Positions 34,658-43,040 of a stretch of 64,000 nucleotides of DNA are shown here, in pieces. A model generated the notes under the pieces. That model did no database searches and was not told where the DNA came from. It was given only the letters and a program-made list of their open reading frames with translations. Each line of letters starts with the position of its first letter. Positions within the stretch are counted from its first letter, which is position 1. Position numbers and translations under genes: made by a program. Source of the DNA: an uncultured Desulfobacter sp. (GTDB lineage: Bacteria > Desulfobacterota > Desulfobacteria > Desulfobacterales > Desulfobacteraceae); NCBI RefSeq assembly GCF_963666145.1, contig NZ_OY762614.1, forward strand, positions 1,044,501-1,108,500, given 5' to 3'.

Positions 34658-34703
34658 GCTCCAAAGAAACAGGATTTGCCTTTTTCTTTCCTAAGCCCGT
34701 GGG

Positions 34704-34737
34704 GAGTATTGAGTTGCATCAACTCAGCTCAATACTC
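34704..34737. terminator. Inverted repeat between the bS22-like gene and hflC
   Basis: GAGTATTGAG at 34704-34713 and CTCAATACTC at 34728-34737 are exact complements. A nested alternative pairing, GAGTTG with CAACTC, lies inside. Located between two convergent genes, so a shared terminator is likely, but no long T-run follows. Confidence 0.55.
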
Positions 34738-34767
34738 ATATCCCACATATCGCAATCTAAAACATGT

Positions 34768-35751
34768 CTAATTTGAACTTTTCTTGAAATATTTCATCAA
34801 CTCGGAATCTGTTGACAAAATAACAGTACTGTCCTTTTCAAGCGTTTTTTGATACAGGTCCATGGTTTTAACAAAGGCATAGAATTCAGGATCCTTCCCA
34901 TAGGCAGCGGCATAGATCCGGGCCGCCTGGGCATCGGCCTTGCCTTTGATTTCCTGGGCCTGTTTATACGCCTGGGACTTAACGACCTGCAACTCTCTTT
35001 CTTTCTCGCCTCGGATATTGCTGGCTTCGCCTTCACCTTCTGCCCGGAATTTCTCTGCGATCTGATTTCTTTCGGCAATCATCCGGTCATAGACGGAACT
35101 GCGCACACTGTCGATATAATTGATGCGCTTAATCTTAACATCCTCGACCTGAATACCGAACTCCGCCAATTTCTCGCTGGCCTGCTTTTCGATTTGACGG
35201 GCTATTTCAGCCCGGCCCAGGTCCACACGATATCGAACCTTGCGCTTTGGCGAGTCCTCACCCTCCTTGGCCTCCAAACCCTGAATGGCGTCAAAGGTAT
35301 CCATGGGCCGATCTGTATTTCTTACACTTTCCACAAGGGGGTATGCAGAAATCAAATCCCGCATGGCCGGATCAATAATATCATCCAGTCTTTTGAGCGC
35401 AGAGAATTCATCTTTCACTGTCTGGAAATAGACAATGGGATCACTGATCCGCCACCGGGCAAAGGTATCCACCCAGATATATGTTTTATCTTTTGTGGGA
35501 ATCTGCCCCGGGTCCCCATCCCATTCAAGCAAAATTTTGGGGAAAAAATTGACCTTCTGGATAAATGGAATTTTAAACTTTAATCCAGGTGTTGTTTTCG
35601 CATCGCCCACAATACGTCCGAACTGGGTGATGACCACCTGTTCGGTTTCATCTATCACGTATGCAGAATTAAATAAAACAAACGCCGCAATAATTATGAT
35701 TCCCAGCAGAACGGCAGGCACCCTTCCCACATTACTATTTGTTTCTTCCAT
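34768..35751 (-). CDS. hflC: HflC, SPFH/Band-7 membrane protein
   Basis: 327 residues. N-terminal transmembrane helix (about 10-28), Band-7 domain with AYVIDETEQVVITQFGRIVG, then a coiled coil (about 230-290) with AEGEGEASNIRGEKERELQV and EIKGKADAQAARIYAAAYGKDPEFY, the HflC type C-terminus. With HflK it surrounds FtsH and modulates its proteolysis. Starts two bases after the hflK stop. Confidence 0.95.
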   Translation of the reverse strand: MEETNSNVGRVPAVLLGIIIIAAFVLFNSAYVIDETEQVVITQFGRIVGDAKTTPGLKFKIPFIQKVNFFPKILLEWDGDPGQIPTKDKTYIWVDTFARWRISDPIVYFQTVKDEFSALKRLDDIIDPAMRDLISAYPLVESVRNTDRPMDTFDAIQGLEAKEGEDSPKRKVRYRVDLGRAEIARQIEKQASEKLAEFGIQVEDVKIKRINYIDSVRSSVYDRMIAERNQIAEKFRAEGEGEASNIRGEKERELQVVKSQAYKQAQEIKGKADAQAARIYAAAYGKDPEFYAFVKTMDLYQKTLEKDSTVILSTDSELMKYFKKSSN

Positions 35752-35753
35752 CG

Positions 35754-36830
35754 CTATTCACCTTTCTGAAGGGTTTGACCGGACAACTTAGCACCCATAT
35801 TTACGAACGGCAGCAAGTTTTTCTGATCTGAATCAATGATATATTTATTTTCAAGTTTGGGCAGGACCTCAAGCATGGATTCCAGATACATCCGTTTGCG
35901 TGTTACGTCCTTTGCCTGGACATACTCATCATAGATGGCCTTAAACTTGGCCGCATCACCCTGGGCACGGTTCACCCGGTCAATGGCATAACCTTCAGCA
36001 TCTTTGATTACACGTTTTGCCTCACCCCGGGCCAGGGGAATAGCCTTGTTATACTCTTCCCGGGCTTTGTAAATGGTCTGCTCTTTTTCCTGGATGGCCT
36101 GGTTTACCTCGTTAAAAGAGGCCTGCACCGGTTCAGGCACATTGGTTTTTTTCATTTCAATATTGACGATACTGATGCCGGCCTGGGCATTGTCCATTTC
36201 AGCTTGAAGCAACTCCTTGGCCGCACTGGCAATTTCGGCACGGCTTGAGATGACCTCATTAATACTCCTGTCTCCCACAACGATTCTCATGGTTGCTTCG
36301 GACATATGCCTCAACAGAGATCTGACGTCCTTGACATTAAACAGATACGCCCTTGGATCGGATCGCCGGTATTGAACAATCCAGGGAACAATAGCAACGT
36401 TAAGGTCGCCGGTAAGCATTAAGGAGGCCTCCTGCCGGGAAGATTCCGCAGGCGAACGATATGATCCGCTTCCGTTATACGTTTTAAATCCGAACTCTTC
36501 GGTCTCAACCTGCCTGACGTTTACCTTGGTCACTTTTTCGATGCCCGCAGGCATTTTGAAATTCAAGCCGGGCTGAGCCAGACGATTGTACTTGCCGAAA
36601 CGCTGAATCACCCCGACCTCGCTTCGGCCAATGGTAAATACAGTGGAAACGCCCAACATTAAAATAATGATAAGAATAACTACAAAAAAGATGCCGGAAA
36701 ACTTAAATCCCTTAAATTTGTTTAACAGATCATCCATCTGGGGCGGTGTCGGCATTCCCGGCCCACCGCCGCCTTGTTTTTGTTCATATTTTTTTTGATT
36801 TTCTCGAAGTTTTTCCCAGTCCCAATTCAT
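35754..36830 (-). CDS. hflK: HflK, SPFH/Band-7 membrane protein
   Basis: 358 residues. N-terminal polar, Gly-rich cytoplasmic section (GGGGPGMPTPP), a transmembrane helix at about 45-68, Band-7 domain with TIGRSEVGVIQRFGKY and a coiled coil (LARGEAKRVIKDAEGYAIDR). Forms a complex with HflC around FtsH. ftsH itself is not in this window. A 260-base intergenic segment separates it from the DUF721 gene on the opposite strand. Confidence 0.95.
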   Translation of the reverse strand: MNWDWEKLRENQKKYEQKQGGGGPGMPTPPQMDDLLNKFKGFKFSGIFFVVILIIILMLGVSTVFTIGRSEVGVIQRFGKYNRLAQPGLNFKMPAGIEKVTKVNVRQVETEEFGFKTYNGSGSYRSPAESSRQEASLMLTGDLNVAIVPWIVQYRRSDPRAYLFNVKDVRSLLRHMSEATMRIVVGDRSINEVISSRAEIASAAKELLQAEMDNAQAGISIVNIEMKKTNVPEPVQASFNEVNQAIQEKEQTIYKAREEYNKAIPLARGEAKRVIKDAEGYAIDRVNRAQGDAAKFKAIYDEYVQAKDVTRKRMYLESMLEVLPKLENKYIIDSDQKNLLPFVNMGAKLSGQTLQKGE

Positions 36831-37090
36831 AAAATCATATCCTGTTAGTGAATGACCAATTTGATAAAATTATTGTATCTGTATTGGTGCGCTTGAATAT
36901 TTTGTATAGGCAAAATATTACTCTAATTATAAGAATCAAGGTTAAAAGGCAATATTTATTTGGAAGAAGACCTGCTAAAGAGGGCATCCGTCACATTTCT
37001 AAGATAATTACACTGGGCCTTAAGATTCCTTCTCCGCGGATATTATGATATGACATTATAAAATCATGAAACACAGATTGGAAGTTAAAC

Positions 37091-37411
37091 ATGAACAAAA
37101 AAACAAGTACCGCCCATTTGACGCATATCAGTGACATACTGGCAAAGGCGCTGCCAAAATACAGGCCGGCACAAAAAAATGAGATTACGTTGATATGGGA
37201 TATATGGGATTTGGCCTTGGGAAATCCCATTGCCCAGAATGCAAAGCCGGATACCTTCAAAAACGGCCTTTTACAGGTCACCGTGTCAAGCTCTGTATGG
37301 ATACAGCAACTCAAATTTTTGGAAAAAGAGATGATTACGAGTCTGAATGCAAGGCTCAATACCCCCTTAATTTCAAAGCTGCGGTTTAAAATTGGAGAAA
37401 TACACTACTGA
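37091..37411 (+). CDS. DUF721 protein, DciA-like
   Basis: 106 residues. The family core is LIWDIWDLALGNPIAQNAKPDTFKNGLLQVTVSSSVWIQQLKFLE, as segments: W-x2-V/L-G-x-x-I-A-x-H/N, then LxVxVxSSxWxQxL. DciA is the ancestral bacterial helicase loader in many lineages that lack DnaC, so a role in DnaB loading is possible, though DUF721 proteins vary. It overlaps the downstream methyltransferase by 20 bases, so they are translationally linked. Confidence 0.8.
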   Translation: MNKKTSTAHLTHISDILAKALPKYRPAQKNEITLIWDIWDLALGNPIAQNAKPDTFKNGLLQVTVSSSVWIQQLKFLEKEMITSLNARLNTPLISKLRFKIGEIHY

Positions 37412-38117
37412 TTGGCTTTTTGAAGGAAAGCTGTCTTTGCGGCAGCCGGCACAAGGCTATCGTTACAGCATGGACCCCTTTGTCCTGTGCAACCAGGTCC
37501 CGCCGGACTGTTCTGCGGGCCGCATCCTTGATATCGGATGCGGCTGCGGCATTATCCCTGCCATCCTGGGATACCGCTTTCCCCAAGCCCGTATTACCGG
37601 CGTTGAAATTCAAACGCCACTGGCTGACATTGCTATAAAAAACGTCGCAAACAATAACCTTGAACAAACGGTATCAATCACTAACGCGGACATTAAAGAC
37701 TATAATCCTCCCTCCCAAAGCGAACCTTTTGACCTTGTCCTCTCAAATCCGCCGTATAAAAAGCACAATACAGGAAGATTGAACCCGGATATTCAAAAAG
37801 CCATCGCCCGGCATGAAATTGCCATGGACATCCAAACTATTGCCGCAAAAGCGGACACACTGCTTGGCCCCAGCGGCCGCTTTATGATCATCTTTCCTTC
37901 CGAACGATTGCAGGACATAGAGCTGGCGGTTCAGATAACATCCATCTGTCCGGAGTGGATACGCTATGTTCATACAGGACAACAAAAACCACCCAAGCGT
38001 GTTATTTTTTCAGGACGCAAAAATATAACTGTCAAGAAACGTATTTTACCCCCCATTTTCCTGTCGTCCGACAATATCGCAAATATGAATATATCATCCA
38101 AACGCATTAACCCTTGA
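37392..38117 (+). CDS. Methyltransferase, TrmN6/YfiC type
   Basis: 241 residues. SAM-binding ILDIGCGCGIIPAILG near residue 45, GVEIQTPLADIAIKN, and the catalytic motif FDLVLSNPPYKK typical of adenine or glutamine N-methyltransferases. Closest to tRNA1(Val) A37 N6-methyltransferase (TrmN6). The N-terminal YRYSMDPFVLC matches that family (QxxxGYRxSxDxxLL). Its stop codon lies inside the promoter of the tRNA-Ser gene. Substrate assignment is inference. Confidence 0.85.
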   Translation: MEKYTTDWLFEGKLSLRQPAQGYRYSMDPFVLCNQVPPDCSAGRILDIGCGCGIIPAILGYRFPQARITGVEIQTPLADIAIKNVANNNLEQTVSITNADIKDYNPPSQSEPFDLVLSNPPYKKHNTGRLNPDIQKAIARHEIAMDIQTIAAKADTLLGPSGRFMIIFPSERLQDIELAVQITSICPEWIRYVHTGQQKPPKRVIFSGRKNITVKKRILPPIFLSSDNIANMNISSKRINP

Positions 38118-38142
38118 CACATGGATTAAAAGATACTATTTT
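38114..38142 (+). promoter_or_regulatory. Promoter of the tRNA-Ser gene
   Basis: TTGACA at 38114-38119 and TATTTT at 38137-38142 with the ideal 17-base spacing. Transcription would start at about 38149, seven bases before the mature tRNA. The -35 box overlaps the stop codon of the upstream methyltransferase gene. Confidence 0.7.
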
Positions 38143-38155
38143 GCTTGGGTCTTTC

Positions 38156-38247
38156 GGAGAGGTGACCGAGCTGGCTGAAGGTGCACGCCTGGAAAGCGTG
38201 TGTACTCTAACCGGGTACCGGGGGTTCGAATCCCCCCTTCTCCGCCA
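38156..38247 (+). tRNA. tRNA-Ser, anticodon GGA
   Basis: 92 bases, with the CCA end encoded. Acceptor stem GGAGAGG pairs with CTTCTCC; the T-arm carries GGTTCGAATCC; a long variable arm is typical for serine tRNAs. The anticodon loop gives GGA at 38191-38193 inside the stem CACGC/GCGTG, reading UCC and UCU codons. A dedicated promoter and a hairpin terminator flank it. Confidence 0.97.
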
Positions 38248-38256
38248 TAAAAAATT

Positions 38257-38287
38257 AAAGCTGCTGTTATTACAGTGGCTTTTTTTA
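38257..38287 (+). terminator. Terminator after tRNA-Ser
   Basis: AAAGCTGCTGT at 38257-38267 pairs with ACAGTGGCTTT at 38272-38282 (two G-U pairs) around TATT, followed by a T-run to 38286. It stops the tRNA transcript 22 bases before the radical SAM gene. Confidence 0.82.
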
Positions 38288-38309
38288 TTTCCTGGTAAAA
38301 GTTTCGAAC

Positions 38310-39368
38310 ATGAGCACTAAAACAAAGTACAACAATTCCAATACAACGGCGGAAGCAGAAGAAACCTATTCGGCCGTGTGGGAAAAATTCATGGCCGGGG
38401 CAGTGCGTGATCCTGCTGAATTATGCCGCCGCCTGAAAATTTCAGATGAAAATGTAAACTTAAATCCGAATTTCCCAATACTTGTGCCGGAACCATTTTT
38501 ACAGCGCATAAAGCCCCAAGCCCCCCTGGACCCGCTTTTACTTCAGGTCCTACCCAGAAAAGAAGAATCAATTGTCAGCCCAGGGTTTACAACCGATCCG
38601 CTTGGAGAAAACAGCCATGTAAGACCGGAAGGCACCCTGTCCAAATACTACGGTCGTTCTCTTATCGTAACAGGCAAGCGGTGCAGTATCCACTGCCGGT
38701 TCTGCTTCAGACGGCATCTGCTGCGTCCAGGGATAGAGAAAAACAATTTGCCAGGCGGTTTCAGCATGGATCCGGAAACCATTGCCGCTCGGTTTCAAGC
38801 AGACCCCACAATCCATGAAGTCATTCTCAGCGGCGGCGACCCCCTGATGCTAAGTGACAGACAACTTAGGGAGCTTATTTGCCGTCTTGACCAGGTGCCA
38901 AGCATAAATAGAATCAGAATCCACACCAGGATGCCGATCATTGTTCCCCAGCGAATCACCGAAGATCTGCTCAGTATTATTGGCAAGAAAAACCGTTCCG
39001 GCAAGACCGCGCAAACGATTATTGTACTGCACATAAACCACCCCAATGAGCTTGATGCCGAGGTATGCCGGTCAATCGAGAAATTGATTGATGCAGGAAT
39101 TGTTTTACTGAGTCAATCCGTACTGTTACGACAGGTGAATGATACATTACCGGTTTTGACTGAACTTTTTGAGCGCCTTATCGATTTAGGGGTAATACCA
39201 TACTATCTTCACCAGCTTGATCGGGTTGCAGGCGCGGCTCATTTTGAAGTTTCGCCTGAAAAGGGATGTGATCTGATAACACAACTGAGGGCACGACTGC
39301 CGGGATATGCAGTCCCACGCTATGTCAGAGAGATATCAGGAGAGCCGGGAAAGGTTGTGCTAAAATAG
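38310..39368 (+). CDS. epmB: KamA-family radical SAM protein, EpmB-like
   Basis: 352 residues. Radical SAM cluster CSIHCRFCFRRH around residue 130; ILSGGDPLMLSD; a PLP lysine-type region of lysine 2,3-aminomutase family is seen toward the end (PYYLHQLDRVAGAAHF). Length and lack of the long C-terminal extension match EpmB, which makes (R)-beta-lysine used to modify elongation factor P, rather than free-lysine KamA. No epmA or efp gene is in the window. Ribosome site before ATG is weak. Confidence 0.82.
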   Translation: MSTKTKYNNSNTTAEAEETYSAVWEKFMAGAVRDPAELCRRLKISDENVNLNPNFPILVPEPFLQRIKPQAPLDPLLLQVLPRKEESIVSPGFTTDPLGENSHVRPEGTLSKYYGRSLIVTGKRCSIHCRFCFRRHLLRPGIEKNNLPGGFSMDPETIAARFQADPTIHEVILSGGDPLMLSDRQLRELICRLDQVPSINRIRIHTRMPIIVPQRITEDLLSIIGKKNRSGKTAQTIIVLHINHPNELDAEVCRSIEKLIDAGIVLLSQSVLLRQVNDTLPVLTELFERLIDLGVIPYYLHQLDRVAGAAHFEVSPEKGCDLITQLRARLPGYAVPRYVREISGEPGKVVLK

Positions 39369-39425
39369 CAGCCGGTTGATTACAGACCTAAAGCACCAGA
39401 GAACAGGAGAATGTTTTTGTAGCTG

Positions 39426-40355
39426 TTAATCAGCGCCTTTGTCCTTGTTGAGTGCTTCGGAAATCGCCTTGATAATTTCATCCGCCTTTTCAATGGGCAC
39501 CTGGCAGGTGCCCACACGCCGGTGACCGCCACCGCCATATTTGAGCATCAAAGATCCCACATCAGCTGTAGCGCTTTTGTTAATAATGCTGTAACCGCAT
39601 GTAATAACGATATTCTGCCGCTGAAATCCCCACATAATCTGCATGGAGATATTCGCATCGGGAAACAGGCTATACAGTAAAAAGCGATTGCCGGTGTAGA
39701 TTTCATCCTGGTTTCTTAGGTCAAGCACCACAACGTCGCCTTCCATTCGACTGTTATCAAGGAGCATTTGACGAAACGGTTTGTCCTGTTCAAAGTACCG
39801 CACGGTTCGTTCCTTGATGTCCGGAATCTCAAGAATCTCCCAATCGGTCTTGCTACGGCAGTAATCAATCATATCCATCATCAACGCATAATTGCTGATG
39901 CGGTAATCCTTGTAACGGCCAAGACCTGTGCGCGGATCCATGATAAACGACAAAAGCACCCAGCCTTGGGGATTGAGAATTTCCTCTTTGGTAAACTGGG
40001 CTGCATCTGCTTTATCAACGGCTCGAACCAGCTCATCAAGATGCTTATTTTTAAAATATTCCAAGCCGCCGTAATAGTCGTAAATCACCCGGGCCGCGCT
40101 TGGTGCCGAAGGTTCGCTGCACCCTTCAAAGTTGCCGAATACCTTTCGTTCCTGTTCGCTGGAGTGGTGATCAAACCAAATGCCGCAATCGGGAACGAAA
40201 GGAATGTTTGCCAAAATGTCGTCACAGGTTATTTCAATTTTTCCGTCCTGGATATCCTTGGGATGGACGAATTTTATGTCATCAATAATTCCTTTTTCTT
40301 TGAGAATGGCTGCACAGCCAAGGCCGTCAAAGTCGGATCGGGTAACCAATCGCAT
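39426..40355 (-). CDS. DHH-family phosphoesterase
   Basis: 309 residues starting at ATG 40355 with AAAGGAG close by; a longer frame exists upstream without a ribosome site. The DHH motif series is present: RSDFDGLGCAAIL (motif I, Asp), then GIWFDHHSSEQ (motif III, DHH), and the C-terminal DHHA1 GGGGHRRVGTCQVP. Hydrolyses phosphodiester or pyrophosphate bonds (exopolyphosphatase, oligonucleotide or cyclic dinucleotide hydrolase families). Particular substrate unknown. The middle holds a long insertion compared with RecJ. Confidence 0.85.
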   Translation of the reverse strand: MRLVTRSDFDGLGCAAILKEKGIIDDIKFVHPKDIQDGKIEITCDDILANIPFVPDCGIWFDHHSSEQERKVFGNFEGCSEPSAPSAARVIYDYYGGLEYFKNKHLDELVRAVDKADAAQFTKEEILNPQGWVLLSFIMDPRTGLGRYKDYRISNYALMMDMIDYCRSKTDWEILEIPDIKERTVRYFEQDKPFRQMLLDNSRMEGDVVVLDLRNQDEIYTGNRFLLYSLFPDANISMQIMWGFQRQNIVITCGYSIINKSATADVGSLMLKYGGGGHRRVGTCQVPIEKADEIIKAISEALNKDKGAD

Positions 40356-40468
40356 GATCGTCTCCTTTTGATGCAAATATTTATAAGATAAGGATATTAT
40401 TACATTAGCATAAAACCCGCACAAACCCCAAATAGTTTTAAAATCCAGACGTTACAAGAAAAAAAATT

Positions 40469-41803
40469 TTATCTTAATTCCCTTCCGATACCATGATACT
40501 CAAACCCGGCTTCTTTGATTTCGTCAGGGTCATACTGGTTTCTGCCGTCAAAAATCACCCGTTCTTTCATCAAAGCGGCCATCTTCTTAAAATCGGGCTG
40601 TCTGAAGGTCTTCCACTCGGTCACCAGAATGCAGGCATCCGCACCGTCCAGGGCCGAATACTGGTCCTGGGCGAAATTAATCTTTACCTGCTCCTGTGCC
40701 GGGATCTCCTTTTTAGCCTGTTCCATGGCCACGGGATCATAGACATTTACCCGGGCACCTGCATCCACAAGGGTTTTAATCAATACCCGGGAAGAGGCTT
40801 CGCGCATGTCATCGGTACCGGGCTTAAAGGCCAGCCCCCAGATACCGAATGTCCGCCCGGTCAAATTCTGGCCGAATCGACGGGTCACCTTGGCACCAAG
40901 CACCTGTTTTTGCAGATTGTTTCTCTCTTCCACAGCCTCCAGGAGCGTGGGGGTAAAATCGGCGTCCCGGCTGGTTTTCACAAGGGCCTTGACATCTTTG
41001 GGAAAACACGACCCGCCGTATCCACAGCCGGGATAAATAAATGAATACCCAATACGGGAATCCGAACCGATCCCCTTGCGCACGTTCTCCACATCCACAC
41101 CCAAGCGTTCGCACAAATTGGAGATCTCGTTCATGAATGAAATCTTTGTGGCCAGCATGGAGTTGGCCGCATATTTCGTCATCTCAGCATCCTTGACGTT
41201 CATAAACAGCATTTTGTCCCGGTTTCTTGAAAACGGCGCATACAGTCTGCGCATGAGCTTGGCGGCCCGGTCGGAATCCGCGCCGACAATAATCCGGTCC
41301 GGCTTAAGAAAATCATTCACCGCAGCCCCTTCTTTAAGGAATTCGGGATTTGACACCACGTCGAACTCAATATTTTCACCCCGGGCCTCAAGTTCTTTGC
41401 GGACCTCGGCTCTGACCTTGTCTGCAGTTCCCACGGGCACCGTGGATTTATCCACAATCACGGCATAATCTTCGATAACCGAACCAATCTGCCTGGCCAC
41501 TTCCAGCACATACTTCAAGTCTGCAGATCCGTCCTCTCCGGGAGGGGTACCCACGGCAATGAAAAACACATTGCAGTCCTTTGCAGCCTCGGACAGCTCA
41601 GTGGTGAACTCAAGGGTCCCTTCCTGGGAATTATTGAGAACAATGGACTCAAGACCAGGTTCATAGATGGGCAGGATGCCTTTTTTGAGATTCTCTATTT
41701 TTTCTTGATCAATGTCCACACAAGTGACATGACTGCCCATTTCAGAAAAACATGCGCCCGTGACCAGACCTACATATCCGGTACCGATAATCGTTAATTT
41801 CAT
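40469..41803 (-). CDS. ugd: UDP-glucose 6-dehydrogenase
   Basis: 444 residues. N-terminal Rossmann motif IIGTGYVGLVTGACF; FIAVGTPPGEDGSADL; catalytic Cys in YPGCGYGGSCFPKDVKAL at about 257-274; C-terminal domain GLAFKPGTDDMREASS. Oxidises UDP-glucose to UDP-glucuronate, a precursor for surface polysaccharide. The UDP-glucuronate epimerase-like gene at 45772 may use the product. Confidence 0.96.
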   Translation of the reverse strand: MKLTIIGTGYVGLVTGACFSEMGSHVTCVDIDQEKIENLKKGILPIYEPGLESIVLNNSQEGTLEFTTELSEAAKDCNVFFIAVGTPPGEDGSADLKYVLEVARQIGSVIEDYAVIVDKSTVPVGTADKVRAEVRKELEARGENIEFDVVSNPEFLKEGAAVNDFLKPDRIIVGADSDRAAKLMRRLYAPFSRNRDKMLFMNVKDAEMTKYAANSMLATKISFMNEISNLCERLGVDVENVRKGIGSDSRIGYSFIYPGCGYGGSCFPKDVKALVKTSRDADFTPTLLEAVEERNNLQKQVLGAKVTRRFGQNLTGRTFGIWGLAFKPGTDDMREASSRVLIKTLVDAGARVNVYDPVAMEQAKKEIPAQEQVKINFAQDQYSALDGADACILVTEWKTFRQPDFKKMAALMKERVIFDGRNQYDPDEIKEAGFEYHGIGRELR

Positions 41804-42282
41804 TCTTCGTGCTACCTTTCATTTGTTGCAAAGCCGGGCCCATATAATCTAAGCCCTGGGCAAATTGAATTTGAATTTTATAGGAAAATCTAAATAAGCT
41901 GTTAAATTTCTTTCATCTTGGGTTGTGCATTGGGCCTGGAAGTCAATGGACCAGATCGGCCCATGGCCGTTCATTGAATCGTGTCAGACAACTACCCTGA
42001 AACTTGTGCAATGGTAATTAATCCTTTAATGGATGTCAATCCAAGTCATGGGATGATCGACGTAATAATGGGTATAATTTTCCGTTTCTGAAATCCCATT
42101 ACGGCTTCACAAATTGCTTGTCAACTCAATTTCTTTTTGGTAGGGGGAAAATAGACGAGGTATTTTCGACAGTTTTTTGAAAACCATGATTGTGATAATC
42201 TGTTCAAATGTATCACTCAGGTTGTACTCAATTTTTTCAAAATTAATTAAAAACGAACATTTAAAAAAACCGGGGGTAAGGT
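41804..42282. other. Intergenic region between ugd and elbB
   Basis: About 480 bases, divergent genes, so promoters for both are expected. Nothing coding is convincing; the minus-strand frame at 42107-42361 runs into elbB on the other strand and has no family likeness. The AT-rich part at about 42100-42260 is likely the elbB promoter region. Confidence 0.45.
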
Positions 42283-42939
42283 ATGGGAAAGAAAATTGGC
42301 GTATTATTGGCAGGGTGTGGCGTATATGACGGTTCTGAAATTCATGAAGCAGTATTAACAATGCTGTACCTGGATCAGGCCGGTGCTGAGATTATCTGCA
42401 TGGCACCGAACATGAATCAATTTCATGTAATTGACCATTTAGCGGGCACAGAAACATCCGAAAAAAGAAATGTACTTGTGGAATCCGCCCGAATTGCCAG
42501 GGGAGATATCAAGGATTTAAAAGATGTCCAAGCCGGTGACATGGATGCCCTCATCATTCCAGGTGGATTTGGTGCCGCCAAGAATTTAAGTGATTTTGCA
42601 ATTAACAATGTTGACGCCAAGGTTCACCCGGAAGTCCAGAGAATCATCACCGACATGGTCAACAGCGACAAGCCCGTCGGCGCTCTTTGCATTGCGCCAG
42701 CCACATTGACCAAGGCACTTGCAGACAAACATCCCGAAGTCACCATCGGAACCGACCAGGGCACCGCAGATGCCATCGAGCAGATGGGCGGCAAGCATGT
42801 GTCATGCGCCGTTGATCAGATCCATATCGACAAAGGCAAAAAAATTGTGACCACACCGGCATACATGCTTGGACCCAATATTAAAGATGTTGCAAAGGGC
42901 ATTGAAAAATTAGTTGCAGAAGTGATAGCTATGGCATGA
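42283..42939 (+). CDS. elbB: Isoprenoid biosynthesis glyoxalase ElbB, DJ-1/PfpI family
   Basis: 218 residues. DJ-1-like start KIGVLLAGCGVYDGSEIHEAV; ALIIPGGFGAAKNLSDFA; and the nucleophile elbow GALCIAPATLTKAL with the catalytic Cys. The sequence from start to IAKGIEKLVAEVI is the ElbB type. Assigned to glyoxalase or deglycase activity. A GGGGTAAGG ribosome site is present. Confidence 0.92.
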   Translation: MGKKIGVLLAGCGVYDGSEIHEAVLTMLYLDQAGAEIICMAPNMNQFHVIDHLAGTETSEKRNVLVESARIARGDIKDLKDVQAGDMDALIIPGGFGAAKNLSDFAINNVDAKVHPEVQRIITDMVNSDKPVGALCIAPATLTKALADKHPEVTIGTDQGTADAIEQMGGKHVSCAVDQIHIDKGKKIVTTPAYMLGPNIKDVAKGIEKLVAEVIAMA

Positions 42940-43040
42940 TCCAACACTGACACAATCCCAATTGTCGGCGAAATAAAATTTTCGCAGGCAATTCATCCGA
43001 ATTGACATGGGTGCGGGCCGGTTGTATCTTAACCTGTATT

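Noticed and set aside
41824..41845. Sigma-54-like sequence (minus strand, TGGGCCCGGCTTTGCA) before ugd
   Set aside because: The spacing fits, but the start of transcription would fall about 15 bases before the ATG and cut into the leader; not supported enough.
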